Assembly (NCBI GenBank): GCA_903864375.1
Contig: CAIPFS010000618.1
Location: 1-12,306, forward strand
Source of the DNA: an uncultured Verrucomicrobiota bacterium
Lineage (GTDB): Bacteria > Verrucomicrobiota > Verrucomicrobiia > Limisphaerales > UBA9464
Direction of reading: 5' to 3'
DNA: 12,306 nt
A program made the translations under genes and the position numbers. The notes beneath the pieces were generated by a model, which worked only from the letters and a program-made list of their open reading frames with translations, did not search any database and was not told where the DNA came from. This document shows positions 1 through 6,556 of this stretch, piece by piece. Each line of letters starts with the position of its first letter. Within the stretch, counting starts at the first letter, position 1.

Positions 1-1
1 C

Positions 2-226
2 CGGAACCTGCCATTTTGTTTGAAACCGGGGGGTCGGGCCTGCTTCCTGACGTTCCATTCTGGCGAAGATCGACGGGTCAAAAAGGCATTCCAGGCCGGA
101 GTCCGGGATGGCATTTATTCCGCTGCCTCAGAGGACGTGATTCGTCCCTCCCGCGAGGAGGTGCGGAGCAACCCCCGAAGCGCCTCGGCCAAACTGCGAT
201 GGGTGGTCCGGTCCAGCCAGACCTGA
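2..226 (+). CDS. rsmH: RsmH-type 16S rRNA (cytosine-N4)-methyltransferase, C-terminal fragment
   Basis: The reading frame is already open at the left edge and stops with TGA at 224-226, so only the last 74 residues are present. RsmH (MraW) methylates N4 of C1402 in 16S rRNA using S-adenosylmethionine. The fragment shows the family's C-terminal signature in order: LKPGGR, then FHSGEDRRVK (FHS-EDR-VK in the family), then PSREEVRSNPRSASAKLR, matching the conserved 'PS-EE---NPR-RSAKLR' tail. The segment between these blocks is shorter than in E. coli RsmH, so this may be a compact or divergent member. The catalytic and SAM-binding parts lie outside the window. It converges on panB with one base between the two stop codons, so no separate terminator can fit there. 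The family call rests on motifs remembered from the family; no search was run. Confidence 0.8.
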   Translation, partial: RNLPFCLKPGGRACFLTFHSGEDRRVKKAFQAGVRDGIYSAASEDVIRPSREEVRSNPRSASAKLRWVVRSSQT

Positions 227-227
227 C

Positions 228-1049
228 TCAGGCAAACGGTGGAGGCACCGGAAGGTCGCGTATCCAATCGCCAGCTGCCCGGCGGATGATTTCACCGGTT
301 TGCGCCCGGGGAGTGACGAACTTCGGGGTAAACCAGGGGAATCCACCCACCAGATCGGGGGTCACCAGAATCTGACCGTCGCAGTCGGGTCCACTGCCGA
401 TGCCGATGGTGATGAGGCGAGGATGGACGCGGGTGATTTCAGCCGCCACCGGCGGGGTCACCAACTCCAGCACGCAGGCAAACACTCCAGCCGCTTCCAA
501 TGCAGTCGCATCTTCCAGGAGGCGCTGGCGCCCAGCCTCGTCGCGACCCTTGATGCGATATATCCCCCCCTCCTCGAGGACATGTTGTGGCAACATGCCG
601 AGGTGCCCGCAAAACGGAATCCCCTCAGCCAGGATGGCCTGAATTTGGGGCAAGATTTCCCGACCGCCCTCGGCTTTGACAAAATCGGCGCCGGCATCCC
701 GCAGTCGGCGGGCCGAAGTCACTGCCTGCCCCGGGGTGATATAGCTGTGGATGGGAAGGTCGCCACCGACGAGAGCTCCGGGTCGGGCCCGGGCCACAGC
801 CCGGACGTGATGAACCATTTCGTCCAAGGTGACATGGGTGGTGTCCGGATACCCCAGAACCACCATCCCAAGGGAATCGCCCACCAACAAAAGATGTACG
901 CCGGCCTCATCCAGAAGCCGGGCGGTGGGGTGGTCGTAAGCGGTCAACGCCGCCACCGAAGCCCGCCCTTTCATTGCCTGGACTGCAGCAACCGTCAGTT
1001 TCGTCCTCTGCATGGACGGAACGTTCGCGTTCGAACGGGGGTGTGTCAT
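228..1049 (-). CDS. panB: 3-methyl-2-oxobutanoate hydroxymethyltransferase PanB
   Basis: PanB transfers a hydroxymethyl group from 5,10-methylene-tetrahydrofolate to 2-oxoisovalerate, giving ketopantoate, the first committed step of pantothenate and CoA synthesis in the cytoplasm. At 273 residues the length is normal for the family. Family blocks are visible along the whole protein: AMKGR and LTAYDHPTA near the start, LLVGDSLGMVVLGY (52-67), DLPIHSY (97-103), VKAEGG (124-129), GHLGMLPQ (148-155) and ELV (195-197). D58, D97 and E127 correspond to the Mg-binding residues, K125 to the conserved lysine, and E195 to the catalytic glutamate. The start at 1049 has a G-rich ribosome-binding-like stretch six bases upstream. 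An ATG at 1013 would give a 261-residue protein with a more typical N-terminus. No panC is visible nearby. It may be read through from the upstream gene, but there is no functional link to it. Confidence 0.96.
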   Translation of the reverse strand: MTHPRSNANVPSMQRTKLTVAAVQAMKGRASVAALTAYDHPTARLLDEAGVHLLLVGDSLGMVVLGYPDTTHVTLDEMVHHVRAVARARPGALVGGDLPIHSYITPGQAVTSARRLRDAGADFVKAEGGREILPQIQAILAEGIPFCGHLGMLPQHVLEEGGIYRIKGRDEAGRQRLLEDATALEAAGVFACVLELVTPPVAAEITRVHPRLITIGIGSGPDCDGQILVTPDLVGGFPWFTPKFVTPRAQTGEIIRRAAGDWIRDLPVPPPFA

Positions 1050-1055
1050 CTAAAA

Positions 1056-1064
1056 CCACCCCCC
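1056..1064 (-). promoter_or_regulatory. G-rich ribosome-binding site for panB
   Basis: On the minus strand the sequence GGGGGGTGG ends six bases before the ATG at 1049. This is good spacing for a Shine-Dalgarno element. The alternative ATG at 1013 has no comparable purine-rich stretch, so this site favours the longer PanB start. The site is not a perfect GGAGG. Confidence 0.4.
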
Positions 1065-1086
1065 GAGGCCGCCGGTCCAAGCCGGT

Positions 1087-3210
1087 TCAGTACTGCACAC
1101 GGAAGAACCCACCCGTCCCCTGAAGCGGTATCACCGCCGGGGAAGCCGGGAAGGATTGAACGTCCGTCCAACTGGAGTCGGTGAGTGCGGATTTGTGCTG
1201 GAGCATAAATGGACCTTGGTCACCCGCCCATTCCACCGTCAATGAACCCGCCACTGCAGTGACCCGCGTGATTCGAACGGTGGGCACCGCCGAAATGCTT
1301 CCAAAGAGACCGTGCTCCTCAATCCCGATGCCGCCGCTGATGCCAGCCACAAAATAGAGACGGTTGGCGTCACCGCCGCGACCACCGTTCCCAAAGGCAA
1401 TGTCCCACAGCCCCTCGATCACGATGGGCTCATCATGAATGTCGGATAGCGTCCCCACCCAGTTGCCGCTGACCGCATCGTAAACCTGCACGGTTCCGTC
1501 ACCGAAGTTGCCGATGAGGATGGTTCCGCTGTATTGTGCGAATCCGGAGGGAGCGAGTGCGATGCCCCAGGGCGAGTTCAGTTTTCCAGTCGAAGCAAAC
1601 CGGCGGATCAGTTGACCTCCGGAGTCAAAGACATTGACGAAGCCGTGACCTGGTCCGGCCACATCATCATGTTGGTCGCCGTCCTGAAGGGCGTAGGTGA
1701 CAAACAATTTCCCACCCAGGCTCCGGATTCCAAACGGTGCATAGCCGCTGGGGAGGGTTGGGTCAGAAAAAGCACCCGGGAAATGAACCGGGGCGAAATG
1801 GTCATCGAACACGTCGACACGACCATGATGAAAGTCCGTGGCGTAGAGGAGGTTGCTCCCGCCTTGCTGGGCGATCGCGAGGCCCTTGTACACCGTTCCG
1901 TCCGCCGAATTGTCCACCTTCAGGACGGCGGTCGATCCGCTGTTCCACCCCGACAAGGTTCCATCCTCGGTGGAGAAGATAAATCGGGCTGGCAACCCGC
2001 TGGCCACCTGGAAATTCGTGGATCCGTTAAAGATGATGCCCGTCGGAGAACCGGGTGGAGTTCCGCCCGCAGCCGTGGGCACGGCGACCACCAGAGTCTG
2101 GACACTGCCGTCGGTGTTATAGACGGTGGAAAGCCCAGAGTGATTGTCGTTGATCCAGAAGGGCCCGGTGGGACTGAAGGCAATGGCCCACGGATTCACC
2201 AGGTTCGTGTCCAACTTGTCCGCCAGCCCGGGCAGGTCCGAGACCAGATTGTGTTGGGCATAGGCCGCAGCACTCGAGATCGTGAGACTGATCGGAGCCG
2301 AGGTGGTCTGGATGCCCAGATTGTCGGTGGCGATGGCGGTTAGAAGATGCAAACCACTGGATGCCGCGTTCCATACCAGGCTAAAGGGGGATGAGACCAC
2401 CCCCAACGACGTGGTTCCATCCAGGTATTCCACATGGTCGACGGTGCCGTCGGTGTCCGCGGCGGCGACCTTCAAGGTGAAACTGGCAGGAGAGAGAAAC
2501 AGGGCACCGGAGCCGGGACTGCTGATCCGAATCGTCGGGGGCGCATCGATGGTGACGGTGACGGGGCTGGAGGTATTCGTGGCTCCCAGGTTGTCCGTGG
2601 CCACCGCGGAGAGGGAGTAAACTCCTGCCGTCAAATTAGTGACCTGCAGCTGAAAGGGCGGAACCGTGACTGAACCGAGGGAATTGGTCCCGGCAAAAAA
2701 CTGGACGGAGGTCACCGAACCATCCGTGTCCGAGGCATCGGCCGACACCAGAAATTTGGCAGGAAAAGGAAGCACCGTCCCGTTGGTGGGAGCAGTCAGG
2801 GAAACCGTCGGCGGCTGGTTCGGGGCTGGCAGGACCACCACAGTCCCCTTCATGAAGGAGGCATGGGGAATGCAATGGTACGCAAACGTGCCGGAATCGG
2901 TGAAAGTATGGGAAAATTTCTGATTCAGGCTGAGCAGGGAACTGTTCAAAAGAGCCGGCGCTCCATCGCTCGTGACCGTGTGTTGAATGGAATCCTTCTG
3001 AATCCAGGTGACGGTATCCCCCACATGCACCGTGGCCGTGGCTGGACTGAAGGCAAAACCAGATATGGAGACGTTGATGGTTGCCGCGTCAACCGAAGTG
3101 GGAAGGAAATAAGCGCCCAGGAGGGCGGCGGCCACCGGAGAATATCGCCGGAAGATTTGAAACGGGGCGGGCTGAAGTCGCCTCCGTAGGGAAAGCCAAA
3201 GAGAGTTCAT
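1087..3210 (-). CDS. Secreted cupredoxin / Ig-like / TIGR03118-domain protein
   Basis: This is a modular exported protein of unknown role. I chose the ATG at 3210 (707 residues) because it starts a credible signal peptide: a basic stretch LRRRL, then a hydrophobic core, then cleavage near VDA-AT. A GTG at 3294 would add 28 residues ahead of it. Counting from the GTG, the modules are: a plastocyanin-like cupredoxin (about 72-157) with a full type 1 copper set H105, C141, H144 and M148; two bacterial Ig-like modules of about 90 residues (160-250 and 251-340) that are recognisably repeats of each other; a TIGR03118 domain (about 347-668) with blocks such as NLVNPW, STEDGTLSGW, YKGLA, QHDDVAGPGHGFV, LNSPWGIALAPSGF and IGNFGDGTVQVYD; and a short C-terminal module ending FFRVQY that is common in Verrucomicrobiota secreted proteins. 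The TIGR03118 domain has no assigned function. It lies 37 bases upstream of panB on the same strand. Confidence 0.88.
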   Translation of the reverse strand: MNSLWLSLRRRLQPAPFQIFRRYSPVAAALLGAYFLPTSVDAATINVSISGFAFSPATATVHVGDTVTWIQKDSIQHTVTSDGAPALLNSSLLSLNQKFSHTFTDSGTFAYHCIPHASFMKGTVVVLPAPNQPPTVSLTAPTNGTVLPFPAKFLVSADASDTDGSVTSVQFFAGTNSLGSVTVPPFQLQVTNLTAGVYSLSAVATDNLGATNTSSPVTVTIDAPPTIRISSPGSGALFLSPASFTLKVAAADTDGTVDHVEYLDGTTSLGVVSSPFSLVWNAASSGLHLLTAIATDNLGIQTTSAPISLTISSAAAYAQHNLVSDLPGLADKLDTNLVNPWAIAFSPTGPFWINDNHSGLSTVYNTDGSVQTLVVAVPTAAGGTPPGSPTGIIFNGSTNFQVASGLPARFIFSTEDGTLSGWNSGSTAVLKVDNSADGTVYKGLAIAQQGGSNLLYATDFHHGRVDVFDDHFAPVHFPGAFSDPTLPSGYAPFGIRSLGGKLFVTYALQDGDQHDDVAGPGHGFVNVFDSGGQLIRRFASTGKLNSPWGIALAPSGFAQYSGTILIGNFGDGTVQVYDAVSGNWVGTLSDIHDEPIVIEGLWDIAFGNGGRGGDANRLYFVAGISGGIGIEEHGLFGSISAVPTVRITRVTAVAGSLTVEWAGDQGPFMLQHKSALTDSSWTDVQSFPASPAVIPLQGTGGFFRVQY

Positions 3211-3323
3211 TTGGTCTTGGGACGCACGACCTCCCGATTTGTTCCCGACCAACAAAAAAATCTTGAGGGTGCCACCAGGCGTCTGATCCACCACCAGTGG
3301 ATGAGCCGGCCTGCCGGGTCAAC

Positions 3324-4205
3324 CTAATACCGGGCGCTCGACCGAAGAGCCACCCAATAATAATCGGCGAGATCCGCGGAAGTCACAGTCTGCGGGAGCA
3401 CGGTCACGTCGGGCCGGGCCGGGGGTCGGATGAGTCCCGACTGCCACCGATGCGATTCCGCGTGTCCGTCGGCAAACGAGAAATTGGCGGCGCCTCCATG
3501 GTAGGAGGCCGGCAAGTGGACCCATTGCCGATCATAAATCGTGTTGTAGAAATACCCGTCACCGATGCTGTCCGGGTGTTCATCCACCATCACAAAGGTG
3601 CTGGTCGGCGATTCCATGTCGGACAGTCGCAAATATTGCCGGTAACCCGGATTGAGAATATTGCCACCCGCCTGGACGTTGGGGCCAGCGTCACCCACCA
3701 TGGCATTCATCGAGTAACTGCGAACCCGGCGGGTCCAGCCTGCACTGCGCTGCACAGGGCTGACCACCTGATCGGACGGACAAAGAAAAATCGCCGCCGA
3801 CCCTCCGATCAAGGGGCTCAGGGGGCTTTTGGCAACAAAAGCGAGATTCGTATTATCCGAATCCAACTCCCAACTCATGATGTTGTTCACCCAGTTCAGG
3901 TCCCGGTTGCCCGACGGAATCGGTTGTCGCTTATCCAGACCGAGATTGTAGACCAGATGGTCGTTGGACTGATCGGCATACAGCAGCCATCCCAGGGTGA
4001 GCTGGCGGGTGTTGTTCAGACAACTGGCAGCAGCCGCTGAGGCTCGTGCCCGTGCCAGAACCGGAAGTAGCAGGCCCGCCAGAATCGCAATCACCGCCAC
4101 CACCAGCAAGAGTTCCACCAGGGTAAACGCCGGGGAAAAACGATGAACGCGCGCACATGTTCCTCGAAACCGGCGTCGGATGGCGGTTTTTGAAGTTAGA
4201 ACCAT
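3324..4205 (-). CDS. Prepilin-like protein with type IV N-terminal motif and H-X9-DG tail
   Basis: This is an exported pseudopilin-like protein of the DUF1559-like group that is abundant in Verrucomicrobiota and Planctomycetota. With the ATG at 4205 it has 293 residues: a 26-residue basic leader, then AFTLVELLLVVAVIAILAG, which is the type III (prepilin) signal with the +5 glutamate at E31, followed by one hydrophobic helix. The usual glycine before the cleavage site is replaced by alanine (A26). Near the C-terminus, H236 is followed nine residues later by DG (246-247), the H-X9-DG motif of this group. A TTG at 4301 would give a 58-residue leader. An AAAGGAG on the minus strand lies about 17 bases upstream of that TTG, too far to be convincing. 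The gene is divergent from the ECF sigma gene. Its function is unknown: it could be a pseudopilin or a surface/S-layer-associated protein. Confidence 0.85.
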   Translation of the reverse strand: MVLTSKTAIRRRFRGTCARVHRFSPAFTLVELLLVVAVIAILAGLLLPVLARARASAAAASCLNNTRQLTLGWLLYADQSNDHLVYNLGLDKRQPIPSGNRDLNWVNNIMSWELDSDNTNLAFVAKSPLSPLIGGSAAIFLCPSDQVVSPVQRSAGWTRRVRSYSMNAMVGDAGPNVQAGGNILNPGYRQYLRLSDMESPTSTFVMVDEHPDSIGDGYFYNTIYDRQWVHLPASYHGGAANFSFADGHAESHRWQSGLIRPPARPDVTVLPQTVTSADLADYYWVALRSSARY

Positions 4206-4390
4206 GGCGACGCTGATTAGAACACAACTGCAATTTCTGTCAAATCGGGGCGTCTGTCGGGAAAACCCATCATAACGGTTCAATCGAGAGTTGATGTGCA
4301 AGGCACGACTGGGGTTTTCTCCTTTCAGGTCGGTGTCTTTGGTTCAATGAGCGAAAAAATTGAGTTTCCGCGGGAACAAGGTGCGCATCG
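4206..4390. promoter_or_regulatory. Divergent intergenic region, probable promoters for the prepilin-like gene and the sigma operon
   Basis: These 185 bases separate two divergent genes, so promoters for both should lie here. The stretch 4318-4365 is less GC-rich than its surroundings and contains a short inverted repeat, TCAAT (4344-4348) and ATTGA (4359-4363). At five bases it could easily be chance. I see no convincing -35/-10 pair of the housekeeping type. If the ECF factor regulates itself, as many do, its own promoter would be here; the GGGAAC at 4372-4377 resembles a generic ECF -35 element but has no clear partner. Confidence 0.3.
4378..4383 (+). promoter_or_regulatory. Ribosome-binding site for the sigma gene
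   Basis: AAGGTG ends seven bases before the GTG at 4391. The alternative ATG at 4418 has no purine-rich element at suitable distance. The site therefore favours the GTG start, although family alignment alone would not decide between them. Confidence 0.4.
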
Positions 4391-4945
4391 GTGCCTCTCA
4401 TAGCCGATGCATCTCGTATGTCGTTGGACCCTGAATTTGAGGATCTTGTGAATCTGCATTACAGCCGACTGTTTCAATTTGCCTTGAGTCTGACGCAAAA
4501 CGAATCGGATGCCGCCGATCTGACCCAACAGACGTTTCTGGTCTGGGCCAACAAGAACCACCAGCTTCAGGACCGATCCAAGGCGAAGACCTGGCTCTTC
4601 ACCACCCTCCACCGTGATTTTCTCAGCACCCGCAGGCGATTGCAGCGATTCACTCCCGTCGTACTGGAGGAGGTGGATGAGGAACTGCCTTCCCAGGCCG
4701 AACCCACCGGTCAACCTCTCGACGCCCATCTGGTTCTCGAGGCCCTGAGCCAGTTGGATGAACTGTTTCGGGCTCCGGTGGCGCTGTTTTATCTCGAGGA
4801 TCATTCCTACAAGGACATCGCCGAAATCCTGGGTGTGCCGATCGGCACGGTGAAATCACGCCTGTCCCGGGGCATTGCCCAATTACAACAGTTGCTGGCG
4901 GCTCATCCGGCCGAACCAGCGGATGAAAGCGTGGACCATGACTAA
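4391..4945 (+). CDS. ECF-family RNA polymerase sigma factor
   Basis: This is a sigma-70 family, extracytoplasmic-function sigma factor that should direct RNA polymerase to a small set of promoters. Of its 184 residues, region 2 spans about 16-84 (FEDLVNLHYSRLFQFAL, then DAADLTQQTFLVW, which is the DA-DL-Q-TF core, then AKTWLFTTLHRDFLSTRRR). Region 4 spans about 115-170, with the helix-turn-helix HSYKDIAEILGVPIGTVKSR and the usual LSRGIAQLQ end. Region 3 and region 1.1 are absent, as expected for the ECF class. The GTG start has a ribosome-binding site; an ATG at 4418 would remove nine residues. Its last eight bases overlap the start of the anti-sigma gene. That coupling, and the cytochrome and barrel genes that follow on the same strand, suggest the pair controls the downstream electron-transfer genes, possibly with autoregulation. 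The target promoters are not proven. Confidence 0.95.
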   Translation: MPLIADASRMSLDPEFEDLVNLHYSRLFQFALSLTQNESDAADLTQQTFLVWANKNHQLQDRSKAKTWLFTTLHRDFLSTRRRLQRFTPVVLEEVDEELPSQAEPTGQPLDAHLVLEALSQLDELFRAPVALFYLEDHSYKDIAEILGVPIGTVKSRLSRGIAQLQQLLAAHPAEPADESVDHD

Positions 4946-5693
4946 ATCCGAGGCCCGCCGCATCCTCCTGCTGTACCGTCCGGGATCGGACGACGCTTCC
5001 GATCCGGAGATCGCAGAGGCCCTGGCCATGGCTCAGAAGGATGCCGAACTGGCCGCCTGGATGCGGAAGCAACACGACTTCCATGCGTCTGTCCGCGCTC
5101 CGCTTCGGTCAGTTGTACCGCCGCCCGATTTGCGTGCCCGGATCCTTTCCGGGCCGCGGGAGGCCCCGGTGCTCCCCTTTCCGATCCTGCGATTTATTCC
5201 GCTTGCCGCTGCCGCCGTGGTGGTCTTGTTCCTCGGCCTCGCAAATTGGGAGTTGGTGTCGGGCCTTTTCCATCCGGCCTCCGACAATTCGTTTGGCGCT
5301 TTCCACGCCCGGATGGCCCGGGTGGCCCAGCGGGACTACAATCAAATGGACCTGGTTTCCAGTAATCTCGTGGAGGTCAGTCAGTTCCTGACAAAGACCA
5401 GTCCGCTGAAGGAACAGGCCATCCCGTCCGGGCTTCAACGGGTACCGCTCTTCGGTTGCGCCAATCTTCGATGGCACGGGCTTCCGGTGACCATGATCTG
5501 TTTCAAACGAAACGCCAACGATCTCCTCTGGCTGTTCATCGCCGACCGGTCCCAGATTCCCGGATCTCCTGATTCTGCCACCGCCCGACTCCAAACGCTC
5601 GGCAAGTTTGCCACCGCCAGTTGGACCCGGGACGATCGAATCTATGTGATCGGTCTGATTGGCAACGAATCACAACTGCGACCGTATTTATAA
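4938..5693 (+). CDS. Membrane-anchored anti-sigma-like protein
   Basis: This 251-residue protein has the layout of an anti-sigma factor. A cytoplasmic N-terminal part (1-80) carries the 'EIAEALAMAQKDAELAAWMRK' pattern seen in Verrucomicrobiota/Planctomycetota anti-sigma-like proteins. One membrane helix follows (about 83-105, FIPLAAAAVVVLFLGLANW), then a periplasmic C-terminal domain of about 145 residues. I chose the ATG at 4938, which overlaps the sigma gene's end in ATGACTAA; an ATG at 4923 is possible. The zinc-binding HxxxCxxC motif of many anti-sigma factors is absent. The periplasmic part contains two cysteines and a histidine close together (C173, H180, C188, in GCANLRWHGLPVTMICF) that could form a disulfide or bind a cofactor and so act as the sensor. 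No enzymatic function is expected. The assignment rests on position and topology more than on sequence. Confidence 0.8.
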   Translation: MTKSEARRILLLYRPGSDDASDPEIAEALAMAQKDAELAAWMRKQHDFHASVRAPLRSVVPPPDLRARILSGPREAPVLPFPILRFIPLAAAAVVVLFLGLANWELVSGLFHPASDNSFGAFHARMARVAQRDYNQMDLVSSNLVEVSQFLTKTSPLKEQAIPSGLQRVPLFGCANLRWHGLPVTMICFKRNANDLLWLFIADRSQIPGSPDSATARLQTLGKFATASWTRDDRIYVIGLIGNESQLRPYL

Positions 5694-5735
5694 TCATCTC
5701 AGGGAACAAACCCACGGGTTCTGCATCTCACCCTT

Positions 5736-6554
5736 GTGGAATTCAACCCGCGTGCGCTCTGGAATCAGTTCCGGCGAAGTCGTTCCGTCCTGGGACTACT
5801 GATATTCCTGATTCCCGGTGTCCTGCTCGTCTCGTGCGCTCACCTCGAGACCACAGTGGTCGAACCCCTCGAAATCCCGGGGGCGGTCTATGTGGGAAAC
5901 CAGCGGTGCATCGATTGCCACACCAACTACGTGCGCAGTTTTCCCTCGAGCGCCCATGGACGGTTGCAGGTTGAGGGAGCCCGGTTTGAAGGTCTGACGG
6001 GATGTGAGAGCTGTCACGGTCCTGGCAGCAAACATATTGAAGCCGGGGGCGGGCGCGGACGCTTCATCCTCAATCCCGGACATGAACCGGAGGCCTGTTT
6101 CAGGTGCCATATTGAAACGAGGACCCAGTTTCACCTGCCCCAGCATCATCCCGTTCTCGAGGGCCGGATGAACTGCGTTCAATGCCACGATCCCCACGGA
6201 ATGGACGTCTTCAAACCGGCAGGGGGAATCTTCCGGTCAGGCCCGGACGAAACCTGCGCCACCTGTCATCGAACCCAGGCGCGCCCTACCGCCTTTCCCC
6301 ACGAGGCCCTTCGCGAAGGCTGCACCCTGTGTCATTCTCCCCACGGTTCCATCAATGCCAAGCTGCTGGTTCAGCCGGACCTGAACCTCTGTCTTCGTTG
6401 TCATGCCCAGGTCCAGGGTCCTGGAGTTCTGCCCGGCCAGATAGTCATTGGGGCCATCAACCATACCAGTTTCCTATCACGCGGCAGTTGCTGGTCCTCC
6501 GGTTGCCACACCGCCGTACACGGCTCCGACATCAACGCCCACCTGTTGTACTGA
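5736..6554 (+). CDS. Octaheme c-type cytochrome, lipoprotein, porin-cytochrome conduit type (MtrA/DmsE-like)
   Basis: This 272-residue exported multihaem cytochrome probably passes electrons through the partner barrel encoded two bases downstream. It has seven CXXCH sites (starting at residues 58, 90, 121, 147, 174, 196 and 219) and one expanded site, C252-X4-C257-H258, giving eight haems. Further histidines spaced between them (for example H74, H100, H154, H203, H243 and H262) could be the distal ligands for bis-His haems. The repeated 'DPHG', 'SPHG' and 'VHGS' pieces are typical of the MtrA/DmsE group, which usually has ten haems. The N-terminus has a basic stretch, a hydrophobic core and a lipobox LVSC with C34, so it is probably a lipoprotein. 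The start is GTG at 5736. The frame is shared with the anti-sigma gene, whose stop is 14 codons upstream, and no ATG or good ribosome-binding site is available. Haem count is read directly; function is inferred. Confidence 0.9.
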   Translation: MEFNPRALWNQFRRSRSVLGLLIFLIPGVLLVSCAHLETTVVEPLEIPGAVYVGNQRCIDCHTNYVRSFPSSAHGRLQVEGARFEGLTGCESCHGPGSKHIEAGGGRGRFILNPGHEPEACFRCHIETRTQFHLPQHHPVLEGRMNCVQCHDPHGMDVFKPAGGIFRSGPDETCATCHRTQARPTAFPHEALREGCTLCHSPHGSINAKLLVQPDLNLCLRCHAQVQGPGVLPGQIVIGAINHTSFLSRGSCWSSGCHTAVHGSDINAHLLY

Positions 6555-6556
6555 CC

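Noticed and set aside
300..1184. A 294-codon open frame on the + strand opposite panB, and similar long frames at 1534-2343, 3297-4040, 6401-7309, 8501-9367 and 10205-11320
   Set aside because: All lie antisense to genes with clear family motifs, show no recognisable domains, and are expected by chance in high-GC coding DNA.
3306..3317. CCGGC-CT-GCCGG palindrome after the prepilin-like gene as a terminator
   Set aside because: A two-base loop and no T-run make an intrinsic terminator unlikely.
4344..4363. TCAAT/ATTGA inverted repeat upstream of the sigma gene as an operator
   Set aside because: Five-base arms with a ten-base spacer are too likely by chance, and there is no second copy to support it.
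6182..6556. Upstream extension of the barrel frame by 125 codons
   Set aside because: It overlaps the cytochrome gene in another frame, reads as low-complexity arginine/proline-rich sequence, and would bury the signal peptide that begins at 6557.
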